Assembly (NCBI GenBank): GCA_050290245.1
Contig: JBNKHH010000059.1
Span: 71,605-135,604, forward strand
Source: JBNKHH01 sp050290245
GTDB lineage: Bacteria > Pseudomonadota > Alphaproteobacteria > Rhodobacterales > Rhodobacteraceae
Length of the DNA stretch: 64,000 bases
Direction: 5' to 3'
Part shown: piece by piece, positions 42,677 through 51,506 of the stretch
Position numbering within the stretch: position 1 is the first letter of the stretch
Layout: each line of letters starts with the position of its first letter
Made by a program: the position numbers and the translations under genes
Notes under the pieces: generated by a model
Databases searched by the model: none
Seen by the model: only the letters and a program-made list of their open reading frames with translations
What the model was told of the DNA's origin: nothing

Positions 42677-43171
42677 ATGCGCGTGATGGGGCTGGATCCA
42701 GGGCTGCGCGCCCTTGGATGGGGAGTGGTGGACGTGTCCGGTTCACGCCTGAGCCACGTCGCGAATGGCATCTGCAAGACCGAGCAGGGCCCGCTTGGGA
42801 TGCGTCTGGTCAGTCTGTTCGAGCAATTGTCCGATATCCTTGCCCAATACGGACCGGACGAGGCGGCGGTCGAGCAAACATTCGTCAACAAGAACGGTGC
42901 GGCGACGCTGAAACTCGGGCAGGCGCGGGGCATTGCGATGCTGGTTCCGGCTCGGGCTGGCATATCCGTGGGAGAATATGCCCCGAACGCAGTGAAAAAG
43001 GCTGTGGTCGGTGTCGGACATGCCGACAAGCGGCAGGTCGACCACATGGTGCGGATGCAGCTTCCCGGCATTGAAATCGCGGGGCCCGATGCGGCGGATG
43101 CCCTGGCTGTCGCAATCTGTCACGCGCATGTTTCGCAAAGCGCGGCACGTTTGGGGAAGGTCGCGGTATGA
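42677..43171 (+). CDS. ruvC: Holliday junction resolvase RuvC
   Basis: A 164-residue endonuclease that cuts Holliday junctions. The first catalytic Asp is D7 (MRVMGLDPGLRALGWG); AAVEQTFVNKNGAATLKLGQARG carries the Glu, and the C-terminal DAADALAVAICH the last acidic pair. The length is normal. It overlaps ruvA by four bases, in the order ruvC-ruvA-ruvB. Confidence 0.96.
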   Translation: MRVMGLDPGLRALGWGVVDVSGSRLSHVANGICKTEQGPLGMRLVSLFEQLSDILAQYGPDEAAVEQTFVNKNGAATLKLGQARGIAMLVPARAGISVGEYAPNAVKKAVVGVGHADKRQVDHMVRMQLPGIEIAGPDAADALAVAICHAHVSQSAARLGKVAV

Positions 43172-43824
43172 TTGGCCGTATTGCCGGGCGGATTGATTAT
43201 TGTGGCGCGGACCATGTTCTGATCGACGTGAAGGGCGTCGGATACATCGTCCATGTCAGCGAGAGGACGCTTGCGGCTCTGCCCGGTGGCGGCGAGGCTG
43301 TCGCGCTCTACACCGACTTGCTGGTCCGCGAAGATTTGTTGCAACTCTTTGGATTCACGTCACTTGTCGAGAAAGAATGGCATCGGCTGTTGATGGGCGT
43401 GCAGGGGATTGGGGCCAAAGCCTCAATGGCGATCCTGGGCACTCTGGGGCCGGATGGTGTGGCGCGTGCGATTGCGCTTGGCGATTGGGGGGCGGTCAAG
43501 GCCGCGCCCGGCGTCGGACCCAAGATCGCGCAAAGGGTTGTAAACGAATTGAAAGGCAAAGCGCCCGCGATGATGGCGATGCCGTCCGGGGCGGTGTCCG
43601 ACCCGTCCGAGGTTGTTGATGCGGGAGACGTAGTCCCTGCCAGCGTGAAGCCGGTGACCATGACAGGCTCGGCTCAGGCCGAGGCTCTGTCGGCTTTGGG
43701 CAACCTTGGCTATGCACCGGGAGAGGCCGCCAGTGCGGTGGCAGAAGCCGCGGGAGCCAATTCGGAAGCTGACACTGCGGTGTTGATCCGCGAGGCGCTT
43801 AGGCTTCTGGCGCCTAAGGGATGA
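43168..43824 (+). CDS. ruvA: Holliday junction helicase subunit RuvA
   Basis: A 218-residue RuvA with the N-terminal OB fold (MIGRIAGRID, VGYIVHVSE), two helix-hairpin-helix motifs (GVQGIGAKASMAIL, APGVGPKIAQRVVNEL) and the C-terminal domain III (LGNLGYAPGEAASAV) that touches RuvB. A linker of about 40 residues, Ala/Ser-rich, joins domains II and III. It overlaps the ruvC stop. Confidence 0.95.
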   Translation: MIGRIAGRIDYCGADHVLIDVKGVGYIVHVSERTLAALPGGGEAVALYTDLLVREDLLQLFGFTSLVEKEWHRLLMGVQGIGAKASMAILGTLGPDGVARAIALGDWGAVKAAPGVGPKIAQRVVNELKGKAPAMMAMPSGAVSDPSEVVDAGDVVPASVKPVTMTGSAQAEALSALGNLGYAPGEAASAVAEAAGANSEADTAVLIREALRLLAPKG

Positions 43825-43876
43825 AGGGCGGCATGAAAAAAATCCATCCTTCACTAATTCTTACGGGTGCAGTGCG

Positions 43877-44899
43877 ATGAGTGAGCCGGACCCGACCCTG
43901 CGGCCCGAACAGCAGTCCGGTGATGCCGATCGTGCTCTGCGGCCCCAGACGCTGGATGCCTTTGTCGGGCAGGCGGAGGCGCGGGCGAACCTTGGTGTCT
44001 TTATCGAAAGCGCGCGCCAGCGGGGCGAGGCGATGGATCACACCCTGTTCCATGGCCCTCCGGGGCTGGGCAAGACGACCCTGGCGCAGATCATTGCCCG
44101 CGAGTTGGGCGTGAATTTTCGCATGACCAGCGGACCGGTGCTGGCGAAAGCTGGCGACCTGGCGGCGATCCTCACCAACCTTGACGCGCGGGATGTTCTT
44201 TTTATCGATGAAATTCATCGCCTTAATCCGGTTGTAGAAGAAGTGCTCTATCCTGCCTTGGAGGATTTCGAACTGGACCTTGTCATCGGCGAGGGGCCTG
44301 CGGCGCGCACCGTGCGTATCGAATTGCAGCCCTTCACGCTGGTCGGGGCGACGACGCGGCTGGGGCTGTTGACGACGCCGTTGCGGGATCGGTTCGGCAT
44401 CCCGACACGGTTGCAGTTTTATACAGAAGACGAGCTTTTTCAGATCGTTACGCGGGGTGCAGGCCTGTTGGGCGTAGCCTGCGACGAAGGCGGGGCGCGC
44501 GAGATCGCGCGGCGCGCGCGGGGCACACCGAGGATCGCGGGGCGGCTTCTGAGACGGGTCGTGGACTTTGCGCTGGTCGAGGGCGATGGGCGCTTGACGC
44601 AGAGCCTGGCCGACGGGGCCTTGACCCGGCTCGGGGTCGACGAGTTGGGACTCGATGGCGCTGACAGGCGATATTTACGTTTGATTGCAGAGCATTACCA
44701 GGGCGGGCCGGTGGGCGCCGAGACATTGTCGGCGGCTCTTTCCGAAAGTCGGGACGCCATTGAGGAGGTGATCGAGCCCTATCTTTTGCAGCAGGGATTG
44801 ATCCAGCGGACCCCGCGCGGACGCATGCTGGCCGAGCGGGCCTGGCGGCACCTGGGGATGGCTGTACCCCGGCAAAAGGGGCAGGGCGACCTGTTTTGA
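43877..44899 (+). CDS. ruvB: Holliday junction branch-migration ATPase RuvB
   Basis: A 340-residue AAA+ motor. Walker A is GPPGLGKTTLA, Walker B is LFIDEIHRL, sensor I is LVGATTRLG, and the C-terminal winged helix ends LIQRTPRGRMLAERAW. All RuvB hallmarks are present. It follows ruvA by 52 bases. Confidence 0.97.
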   Translation: MSEPDPTLRPEQQSGDADRALRPQTLDAFVGQAEARANLGVFIESARQRGEAMDHTLFHGPPGLGKTTLAQIIARELGVNFRMTSGPVLAKAGDLAAILTNLDARDVLFIDEIHRLNPVVEEVLYPALEDFELDLVIGEGPAARTVRIELQPFTLVGATTRLGLLTTPLRDRFGIPTRLQFYTEDELFQIVTRGAGLLGVACDEGGAREIARRARGTPRIAGRLLRRVVDFALVEGDGRLTQSLADGALTRLGVDELGLDGADRRYLRLIAEHYQGGPVGAETLSAALSESRDAIEEVIEPYLLQQGLIQRTPRGRMLAERAWRHLGMAVPRQKGQGDLF

Positions 44900-45203
44900 C
44901 GCAATGTTCGAAAAGGTGCGAACCGTGCCCTTGGACCGAGGGACCGCAAATCGCGGTAGACGCTCCGAGAAACAGGCAGAACCTCGTGTCGGCTAAACGT
45001 CTGCAAAGCGAAAGGGAAAGGTATGCCTGCGACCCTGCGGGCGGCGGGCATGACCACGCACGATGGATTTTGCCGCGGATCGTGAAGTTTCGGTAATTTC
45101 CTGCTCGCAGCGACGGCGGGGAAGTCGGAATGCGTATTTGGGGCAAGATAAAGGGCGCGCGTGCCCGGTTTTCCTTGGGATCACGATCGGCTAGGGAGGC
45201 AGC
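44900..45203. other. Intergenic region between ruvB and the 45204 gene
   Basis: About 300 bp with no gene I can support. It holds one copy of the short interspersed repeat (45132-45154) and, at its end, a good ribosome site (GGGAGG) for the next gene. Confidence 0.6.
45132..45154 (+). repeat. Short interspersed repeat, copy 2
   Basis: Contains GTATTTGGGGCAAGATAAAG, identical to the copy at 61443-61466 (identity extends at least 23 bases). It ends 50 bases before the 45204 gene. Confidence 0.7.
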
Positions 45204-45830
45204 ATGGATCATGACGAAATCGCACGTTGCTTCACGAGGCCCGACGGGTCGTATCTGTTCGCCCGGTGGGGTCGGCCGATCGTGCCGATTGTCTTTGGCG
45301 TGGACGACGCCACCCTGCCCGTCATCAAGGGGGCGATCGAGGCGGTGGTCTATATGGCCGGTCACAAGATGGCCGAGACAGACCCGGAGATCGGAGCGAA
45401 CCTGATTACGTTCTTCTTCCGCGACTGGGACGAGCTATTGTCGGTGCCGGACCTGGACCGGCTTGTGCCGGACCTGGGGCCCCTGGTCGACCGCCTGAAG
45501 GGGCAGGGCGCGAACAAGTACCGTCTATTCCGGTTCGACGAGGCCGGCGCGATCAAGGCGGTGATCCTGTTCATTCGCCTGGACGAGGCCCTTGCCGATG
45601 TGCCGGCCGAGGATCTGGCCCTGGCCGAGGCGGCCCAGAGCATGGTTTTATGGTCGGATGCGGCATTTGCCCAGAAAGGGCCGCTGGGTGTGGTGGGCGA
45701 GAAGGTCATGTTGCGCCCCGACATCGCGGATATCATCCGAGCGGGTTATGATCCGGTGATGCCCGCCGTGGCGACGGATGCGAGTCACGCCTTGCGCCTG
45801 GCAGCGCGGATCGGGAGGGAAGCATCGTGA
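45204..45830 (+). CDS. Conserved protein of unknown function upstream of tol-pal
   Basis: A 208-residue soluble protein without a signal peptide. Segments such as RPIVPIVFGVDDATL, FFFRDWDELL and IKAVILFIRLDEAL suggest an alpha/beta fold. I do not recognise the family. GGGAGG precedes the ATG. Its stop overlaps the ybgC start (GTGA), so it belongs to the tol-pal transcript or directly precedes it. Confidence 0.75.
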   Translation: MDHDEIARCFTRPDGSYLFARWGRPIVPIVFGVDDATLPVIKGAIEAVVYMAGHKMAETDPEIGANLITFFFRDWDELLSVPDLDRLVPDLGPLVDRLKGQGANKYRLFRFDEAGAIKAVILFIRLDEALADVPAEDLALAEAAQSMVLWSDAAFAQKGPLGVVGEKVMLRPDIADIIRAGYDPVMPAVATDASHALRLAARIGREAS

Positions 45831-46216
45831 GCCACAGTTTCGATATCCGTGTCTATTACGAGGACACCGATCTTGCCGGGATCGTCTATTACGCCAATTA
45901 CTTGAAGTTCATCGAGCGGGCGCGCACCGAGTGGGTGCGGTCGCTTGGGATCGACCAGACGCGGGTTAGGGCCGAGGACGGGGTGGTGTTCGCGGTCCGG
46001 CGGGTCGAGGCGAATTACATGCTGCCCGCGCGGTTCGACGATGTGTTGACGGTGGTGACGACGCGCGAGGATCTGACCGGGGCCCGGATGGTGTTACGTC
46101 AGGAGGTGATGCGGGGCGGAGAGCTTTTGTTCTCGGCCTTCGTGACGCTTGTGGCATTGACGGAGGCGGGCCGGCCTGCGCGGCTTCCGGCGGATGTTCG
46201 CCGAAGATTGGGCTGA
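45827..46216 (+). CDS. ybgC: YbgC acyl-CoA thioesterase (Tol-Pal associated)
   Basis: A 129-residue hotdog thioesterase. RVYYEDTDLAGIVYYANYLKFIERARTEW is the YbgC signature with the catalytic Asp (DTDLAG; I give only the family pattern Y-x-D-T-D-x-x-G-x-V-Y-x-x-N). It hydrolyses short-chain or acyl-ACP thioesters and is a standard first gene of tol-pal operons. The start codon is GTG. Confidence 0.93.
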   Translation: MSHSFDIRVYYEDTDLAGIVYYANYLKFIERARTEWVRSLGIDQTRVRAEDGVVFAVRRVEANYMLPARFDDVLTVVTTREDLTGARMVLRQEVMRGGELLFSAFVTLVALTEAGRPARLPADVRRRLG

Positions 46217-46336
46217 TTGCCGGTGGCTGTCGTCCGGCGCACGCTTGTTATGGCATAACCTCTGGCTTTCCGCTATTTACGGCGTCAAACGAGGGACCCG
46301 ATAAACATAACGACCGGGTCATAAGAGAGCAGAGTG

Positions 46337-47035
46337 ATGGAAAGCGAAACCCTTGCGTTGGCACAGGAGATTGATTTCTCCATGTGGGCGCTGTTTGCGC
46401 ATGCAACGATTACCGTAAAGCTTGTGATGGCCCTGTTGATGGTGGCGTCATTCTGGAGCTGGGCGATCATTATCAACAAGCACCGCCAGTACGGCCGGGC
46501 GCGACGCGAAAGCGACCGTTTCGAGACGGCATTTTGGTCCGGTGAACCGCTGGACGGGCTGTTCGACGAGATCGGGCCTGCGCCTTCGGGGCGGTCGGAG
46601 CGTGTGTTTGCCGCGGGCATGACAGAGTGGCGGCGGTCGCATCGCGACGACGGCAAGCTGATCGGGGGGGCCCATGTGCGCATCGACCGGTCGATGGATG
46701 TCGCGATCCAGAAAGAGGCAGAAGCGTTGCAAAAGGGATTGCCCCTGTTGGCGACGGTGGGATCGACCGCGCCCTTCGTGGGGCTGTTCGGTACGGTCTT
46801 CGGGATCATGAGCGCGTTCATCGAGATCGGTCAGCAGCAGAGCACGAACCTTGCGGTGGTAGCTCCGGGTATTGCGGAAGCCTTGCTGGCGACGGGGCTG
46901 GGGCTGTTCGCAGCGATCCCGGCGGTGATCTTTTACAACAAGCTGTCGTCGGACAGCGACCGGATCATCGCGCGGTACGAGAGTTTCGCGGATGAGTTCG
47001 CGACCATCCTGTCGCGGCAGCTGGACACGAACTGA
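46337..47035 (+). CDS. tolQ: Tol-Pal motor protein TolQ
   Basis: A 232-residue inner-membrane protein of the TolQ/ExbB family with three helices: about residues 20-44, 137-160 and 170-192. ATVGSTAPFVGLFGTVFGIM is the conserved second helix, and VAPGIAEALLATGLGLFAAIPAV the third. With TolR it forms the proton-driven motor. A GTG at 46334 adds one residue; the ATG at 46337 is preferred. It touches tolR by one base. Confidence 0.94.
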   Translation: MESETLALAQEIDFSMWALFAHATITVKLVMALLMVASFWSWAIIINKHRQYGRARRESDRFETAFWSGEPLDGLFDEIGPAPSGRSERVFAAGMTEWRRSHRDDGKLIGGAHVRIDRSMDVAIQKEAEALQKGLPLLATVGSTAPFVGLFGTVFGIMSAFIEIGQQQSTNLAVVAPGIAEALLATGLGLFAAIPAVIFYNKLSSDSDRIIARYESFADEFATILSRQLDTN

Positions 47036-47496
47036 TGGGTGCCGGGGTTATCCAGAGCGATAACGGCGGTGGCCGCAGGCGGCGGCGCCGATCGCGGCCG
47101 ATGGCCGAGATCAACGTGACGCCATTCGTCGACGTGATGCTGGTGCTTTTGATCATCTTCATGGTGGCGGCGCCCTTGCAGACTGTTGGTGTACCGGTCG
47201 AGCTGCCGAAGACCGCCGCGCGATCCTTGCCGAGCGAGCGGGAAGAGCCGTTGAGTGTCACGCTGACGGCGGATGGGGTCACGATGATCCAGACCTCCGA
47301 AGTGAGCGTTGACGAGATCGTGCCGCGCTTGCAGGCGATTTTGAGCGAACGGACCTCGGACAAGGTGTTTCTGCGCGCGGACGGAGAAATCCCCTACGCG
47401 CGCGTGGTGACGGTGATGGGCGCACTGAATGCCGCCGGGATTACCAACATCGGGTTGGTGACAGACGTGGGCGGGCCACGCCTGGACGGCCAGTGA
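47035..47496 (+). CDS. tolR: Tol-Pal motor protein TolR
   Basis: A 153-residue ExbD/TolR protein. One membrane helix (about residues 28-48) contains the essential Asp in FVDVMLVLLIIFMV, preceded by AEINVTP. The periplasmic domain ends in VVTVMGALNAAGITNIGLVT. A Gly-rich basic N-terminus (GGGRRRRRSR) is cytoplasmic. It follows tolQ directly and is seven bases before tolA. Confidence 0.94.
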   Translation: MGAGVIQSDNGGGRRRRRRSRPMAEINVTPFVDVMLVLLIIFMVAAPLQTVGVPVELPKTAARSLPSEREEPLSVTLTADGVTMIQTSEVSVDEIVPRLQAILSERTSDKVFLRADGEIPYARVVTVMGALNAAGITNIGLVTDVGGPRLDGQ

Positions 47497-47503
47497 GGCA
47501 TCG

Positions 47504-48604
47504 GTGCGCGCGGGCTGGTACATTTCCGGGGCAGGCCATCTGGTCGCGATCCTCGCGCTGTTCTTCGGCGGGATTTTCGCGGCGGATCGCATTCCCGAGC
47601 CGGTGACGGTGTCCGAGGTTTCGGTGATTTCCGAGGCCGAGTTCGCGGCGCTTGTGTTGCCCGGTGCCTCGCCCGAGACTCAGACTGATGTGCCCGAAGT
47701 CTCGGTTCCCGAGGAGGATGCGGCGCCCGAGGCGCCGGACGAGGACGCCGCGCCCGAGATCAGCGAACCGGAACCCGTCGAGATCCCCGAGGCGCCGGAC
47801 GCACCAGAGATCGAAATCCCCAGTGCCGTACCGGAGGCCGTCGTGGTCGACACGGCCCCGCCCGTGCCCGCACCACCATCGGATCTGGATGGAACCTCGC
47901 TTGAACAGGACGCCGTAGCCGCGCCCGCGCCGCGCGTTGCGCCGGTGCCGCAGGTCGTGCCTGCGCCCATGCCCGAGGTCGCGCCCGAGTTGGTCGAGGA
48001 TACGACGCCCGATCCCGAAGCACCGCCCGAGGAGGTGGTCGAGGAAGAGACGCCCGCCGCCCCCGAAGAGGCCAGCGACCGGATCGTGACCGAGGCCGAG
48101 GAAGAAAAGACCTTTGCGCCCGCCAGCTCGATGCGGCCCCGCACCCGGCCATCGCGGCCCGTAGTCGCCGAGACGCCAAAGCCGGTCGAAACGCCCAAGC
48201 CGACCGAGACGCCGCGCGATCCGGCAAGGGATGCCATTGCCGAGGCGAATAAGCCGACCGAAGCTCCTGCGCCATCCGGTCCGCCGCTGACAGGGGGCGA
48301 AAAGGATGCGTTGCGCGTGGCCGTCGGGAACTGCTGGAATGTTGGCAGCTTGTCTACCGAAGCACTGGGAACGACTGTTATCGTGGGCGTTCAGATGGAA
48401 CAGAGCGGCAAGCCGATCAGCTCGTCGATCAAGCTGGTGTCGCATTCGGGCGGCTCGGCAGGCGCGGCGCAGCAGGCTTTCGAGGCCGCACGGCGGGCAA
48501 TAATCCGCTGTGGAGCGAAGGGATTCCCCTTGCCTGTGGAAAAATATGCGCAATGGCGCGATATCGAAATGACGTTTAACCCGGAAGGAATGCAGTTCAG
48601 ATGA
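47504..48604 (+). CDS. tolA: Tol-Pal linker protein TolA
   Basis: A 366-residue bitopic protein. One N-terminal helix (about residues 3-23), a long proline/glutamate-rich middle (about residues 55-255) and a C-terminal domain (about residues 265-366, LRVAVGNCWNVGSL ... TFNPEGMQF). The middle is P/E repeats, not the alanine/lysine helix of E. coli TolA. TolA links the inner-membrane motor to TolB and Pal. The start codon is GTG. It overlaps tolB by four bases. Confidence 0.88.
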   Translation: MRAGWYISGAGHLVAILALFFGGIFAADRIPEPVTVSEVSVISEAEFAALVLPGASPETQTDVPEVSVPEEDAAPEAPDEDAAPEISEPEPVEIPEAPDAPEIEIPSAVPEAVVVDTAPPVPAPPSDLDGTSLEQDAVAAPAPRVAPVPQVVPAPMPEVAPELVEDTTPDPEAPPEEVVEEETPAAPEEASDRIVTEAEEEKTFAPASSMRPRTRPSRPVVAETPKPVETPKPTETPRDPARDAIAEANKPTEAPAPSGPPLTGGEKDALRVAVGNCWNVGSLSTEALGTTVIVGVQMEQSGKPISSSIKLVSHSGGSAGAAQQAFEAARRAIIRCGAKGFPLPVEKYAQWRDIEMTFNPEGMQFR

Positions 48605-49923
48605 AACTTCTGGTCTCGATTGCAGTGGCCCTGACCCTTGCCTTGCCCGCCGTGGCGCAAGAGCGTTCCGGCCCCCTGAGGATAGAAATCACCGAGGGCG
48701 TGATCGAGCCGGTGCCGATCGCGGTGGCTCCGTTCATTGCCGAAAACGCTGCTGCCGTGGATTTTGCGCGACAGATTACCGAGGTGGTTTCTGCCGACCT
48801 GACAGGGACGGGGTTGTTCCGCGACATTCCGCAGGCGGCCTATATCAGCCAGGTGACCGGGTTCGACGCACCGGTGGCCTATGCCGACTGGAAAGCGATC
48901 AACGCCGAGGCACTGGTCGTGGGCGCCGTGACGCTCAGTTCGGATAACCGGCTTCTGATCAAGTTCCGTCTCTACGACATCTTTACGGGTGCGCCCTTGG
49001 GCGATGGCCTGCAGTTTGCCGGTGGCACGACGAGCTGGCGGCGGGTGGCGCATAAGGTGGCGGACCAGGCTTACAGCCGGATTACCGGAGAGGGCGGGTA
49101 TTTCGACAGCCGTGTAGTCTATGTTGAGACGACCGGGCCCAAGGATGCGCGGCAAAAGCGGCTGGCGATCATGGACTACGACGGGGCCAACGTGCAGTAC
49201 CTGACGGATGCCTCCTCGCTGGTCCTGGCGCCCCGGTTTTCGCCCACGGGCGACAGGGTGCTGTTCACAAGCTATGAGTCCGGTTTCCCGCAGATTTACG
49301 AATTGGCCGTTGGGGCGACGCAGAAACGCGCACTTGGTCTGGATACGGAATCGATGACCTTTGCGCCGCGTTATGCGCCCGATGGCCGGCGGGTCGTCTA
49401 TTCGGAATCGCGTGGCGGCAACACCGACATCTATCTTCTGGACCTCGGCTCGGGCCAGAGGACGCGGCTGACTTCGGCCCCGTCAATCGAGACCGCGCCG
49501 GACTTTTCGCCCGACGGCACCCAGATCGTCTTCGAAAGCGATAGGTCCGGAAACCAACAGCTGTATATCATGCCCGTCACCGGCGGAGAGCCGAAGCGGA
49601 TCAGTTTCGGGCAGGGCCGCTATGGCACGCCGGTCTGGTCGCCGCGGGGCGACTACATCGCCTTCACAAAACAGAACGCGGGCCGGTTCCACATTGGCGT
49701 CATGCGCACCGACGGTTCGGCCGAGCGCTTGCTGACGGCGTCCTTCCTGGACGAGGGGCCGACCTGGGCGCCTAACGGCCGGGTGTTGATGTTCACCCGC
49801 GAAAGCGCCGGGGCCGAGGGGCAGCCCGCGCTGTTCTCGGTCGATATATCGGGCCGGAACCTGAAGAGGGTGCCGACCGGGACGGCGGCCTCTGACCCGG
49901 CCTGGTCGCCTTTGCTACCCTGA
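48601..49923 (+). CDS. tolB: Tol-Pal periplasmic protein TolB
   Basis: A 440-residue secreted protein: signal peptide about residues 1-20 (LPAVAQ), an N-terminal alpha/beta domain, and a six-bladed beta-propeller with PD40 repeats (ARYAPDGRRVVYSESRGG-type). TolB is the Pal-binding periplasmic part of the system. It follows tolA with a four-base overlap. Confidence 0.95.
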   Translation: MKLLVSIAVALTLALPAVAQERSGPLRIEITEGVIEPVPIAVAPFIAENAAAVDFARQITEVVSADLTGTGLFRDIPQAAYISQVTGFDAPVAYADWKAINAEALVVGAVTLSSDNRLLIKFRLYDIFTGAPLGDGLQFAGGTTSWRRVAHKVADQAYSRITGEGGYFDSRVVYVETTGPKDARQKRLAIMDYDGANVQYLTDASSLVLAPRFSPTGDRVLFTSYESGFPQIYELAVGATQKRALGLDTESMTFAPRYAPDGRRVVYSESRGGNTDIYLLDLGSGQRTRLTSAPSIETAPDFSPDGTQIVFESDRSGNQQLYIMPVTGGEPKRISFGQGRYGTPVWSPRGDYIAFTKQNAGRFHIGVMRTDGSAERLLTASFLDEGPTWAPNGRVLMFTRESAGAEGQPALFSVDISGRNLKRVPTGTAASDPAWSPLLP

Positions 49924-49929
49924 ACCACG

Positions 49930-49950
49930 ACGCCGGGAGACCCGGCGTTT
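49930..49950 (+). terminator. Hairpin between tolB and pal
   Basis: ACGCCGGG, an AGA loop and CCCGGCGT form a perfect 8-bp stem followed by only TT-CC. It could weaken read-through or stabilise the upstream mRNA; a strong terminator is unlikely. Confidence 0.45.
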
Positions 49951-50017
49951 CCATCCACTTCGCCAAATGATAGTCTTGGCGGCGAGCAGACCCAAAAAAC
50001 ACACCACAGGTGATATC

Positions 50018-50524
50018 ATGACAACTTTGAAATTTGCTTCAATCGTGGCCCTTGCGTTGACGCTTGGCGCCTGTACCAGCGCTGACCGCTTCGGCTCCGG
50101 CTCGGGCGACGGTGCCTATGGATCCGGAGGCATTGCCGGCTCGATCGACGATCCATCCTCTCCTGCCTATTTCAACGCGGCGATCGGTGATCGCGTGTTG
50201 TTCGCTGTCGACCAGTCGACGCTGACGCCCGAGGGCCAGGCGACGCTGGACGGGCAGGCGCAGTGGCTGATGACCAACCCTGCCTATTCGGCGCTGATCG
50301 AAGGCCACGCGGACGAGCAGGGCACCCAGGCCTATAACCTTGCACTAGGTGCACGCCGAGCCAGCACGGTTCAGAACTATCTGATTTCCAAGGGTGTTGC
50401 ACCGAACCGGCTGCGTACGATCAGCTATGGCAAGGAGCGCCCGATCGAGATTTGTTCGAACGAGGCGTGTTATGCGAAAAACCGCCGCGCGGTGACCGTG
50501 ATCACCGCCGGCGCGGGTGTCTGA
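50018..50524 (+). CDS. pal: Peptidoglycan-associated lipoprotein Pal
   Basis: A 168-residue outer-membrane lipoprotein. The lipobox is LGAC (Cys19). The OmpA-type peptidoglycan domain covers residues about 60-160: FAVDQSTLTPEGQATL, IEGHADEQGTQAYNLALGARRA, and NRRAVTVI. The start at 50018 (MTTLKFAS) fits the signal peptide. It anchors the outer membrane to the cell wall. Confidence 0.95.
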   Translation: MTTLKFASIVALALTLGACTSADRFGSGSGDGAYGSGGIAGSIDDPSSPAYFNAAIGDRVLFAVDQSTLTPEGQATLDGQAQWLMTNPAYSALIEGHADEQGTQAYNLALGARRASTVQNYLISKGVAPNRLRTISYGKERPIEICSNEACYAKNRRAVTVITAGAGV

Positions 50525-50537
50525 CGGAGGTGTCACC

Positions 50538-51401
50538 ATGCGTGGCTTTCTGATTGGTCTTCTCCTTGTCGCCACTCCGGTGGCGGCGCAGGACCGGGCG
50601 GCGACCCTGGCGGATATCCGGCAGGAGCTGACGGTTCTTTACGTCGAGATGCAGAAGCTGAAGCGCGAGTTGTCGACGACGGGAGGTGTGAACAGCAACC
50701 TCGCGGGCACCAACGCGCTGGAGCGGCTGGACGCGATGGAGGCGGAGGTTCAGCGGCTGACGGCGGCGACCGAGCAGCTGACAAACCGGGTCGATTCGGT
50801 CGTGCGCGACGGGACCAACCGGGTCGGGGACCTGGAATTCCGACTGTGCGAGCTGGAAACGGGCTGCGATATCGGCAAGCTGGGTGAGACCACGACCCTT
50901 GGCGGCGGAGCTTTGCCGGCGTCGGCGCCTGCTGCCCCGGCAGCGGCGCCGGTAACGGGGCCGTTGACGTCGAGTGACGTGGCTTCGGGCATCATCGACA
51001 CCGGCAATATGGAACTGGCCGTGGCCGAGCGCGACGATTTCGACCGCGCCAAGGCTGCCTATGACAGCGGCGACTACCAGGGCGCGGCGGACAGGTTCCA
51101 GCGGTTTACCGATACTTATCAGGGCGGCCCGCTGTCAGGGCTGGCGCACCTGATGCGGGGCGAGGCCCTGACGAAGGTAGGCAAGACATCGAGTGCCGCG
51201 CGCGCTTATCTGGAGAGCTATTCCGGCACGCCAAACGGGCCGACGGCACCGACGGCGCTGTTGAAGCTGGGGGTGTCGCTGAACGCGCTTGGCCAGACCT
51301 CGGAGGCCTGTATCACCCTGGAAGAGGTCACAGCCCGGTTCCCGCAGAGCGATGCCTCGATGGAGGCGCAGGCCGCGCGGGCGGGGATGAGCTGTTCTTG
51401 A
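50538..51401 (+). CDS. cpoB: Cell division coordinator CpoB (YbgF)
   Basis: A 287-residue periplasmic protein: signal peptide (VAAQ, about residue 18), a coiled coil (about residues 25-90), an Ala/Pro linker, and three TPR-like repeats (FDRAKAAYDSGDYQGAADRFQRF-type) at the C-terminus. In E. coli CpoB couples PBP1B to the Tol motor. It follows pal by 13 bases; GGAGG precedes the start. It ends the tol-pal set. Confidence 0.93.
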   Translation: MRGFLIGLLLVATPVAAQDRAATLADIRQELTVLYVEMQKLKRELSTTGGVNSNLAGTNALERLDAMEAEVQRLTAATEQLTNRVDSVVRDGTNRVGDLEFRLCELETGCDIGKLGETTTLGGGALPASAPAAPAAAPVTGPLTSSDVASGIIDTGNMELAVAERDDFDRAKAAYDSGDYQGAADRFQRFTDTYQGGPLSGLAHLMRGEALTKVGKTSSAARAYLESYSGTPNGPTAPTALLKLGVSLNALGQTSEACITLEEVTARFPQSDASMEAQAARAGMSCS

Positions 51402-51437
51402 GCAAGGATTCCGCCGCGCTTTGGCGCGTCGCGCTGG

Positions 51438-51489
51438 GCGAGAGGCGCTGCCCCTCGCGCTCCCCGGGATATTTTGACCAAGAAGAAGA
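51438..51489 (+). repeat. Hairpin-containing intergenic repeat, copy A
   Basis: GCGAGAGGC, a GCT loop and GCCCCTCGC pair (one A-C mismatch), followed by CTCCCCGGGATATTTT and GAAGAAG. The same layout occurs at 56105-56158 and, looser, at 63567-63624. The stem sequence differs between copies but pairing is largely kept. Confidence 0.65.
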
Positions 51490-51506
51490 GAAAAGGCCGC
51501 GGTGTC

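Noticed and set aside
42460..43074. A 204-codon frame overlapping ruvC in another frame
   Set aside because: RuvC motifs are in the other frame and this one has no family features.
47650..48270. Repeated proline/glutamate codons that look like a tandem repeat
   Set aside because: They are low-complexity coding sequence within TolA, expected for its periplasm-spanning linker.
47441..48553. A 370-codon frame antisense to tolA
   Set aside because: It is the shadow of the proline/glutamate-rich repeat region of tolA and reads as Arg/Gly low complexity.
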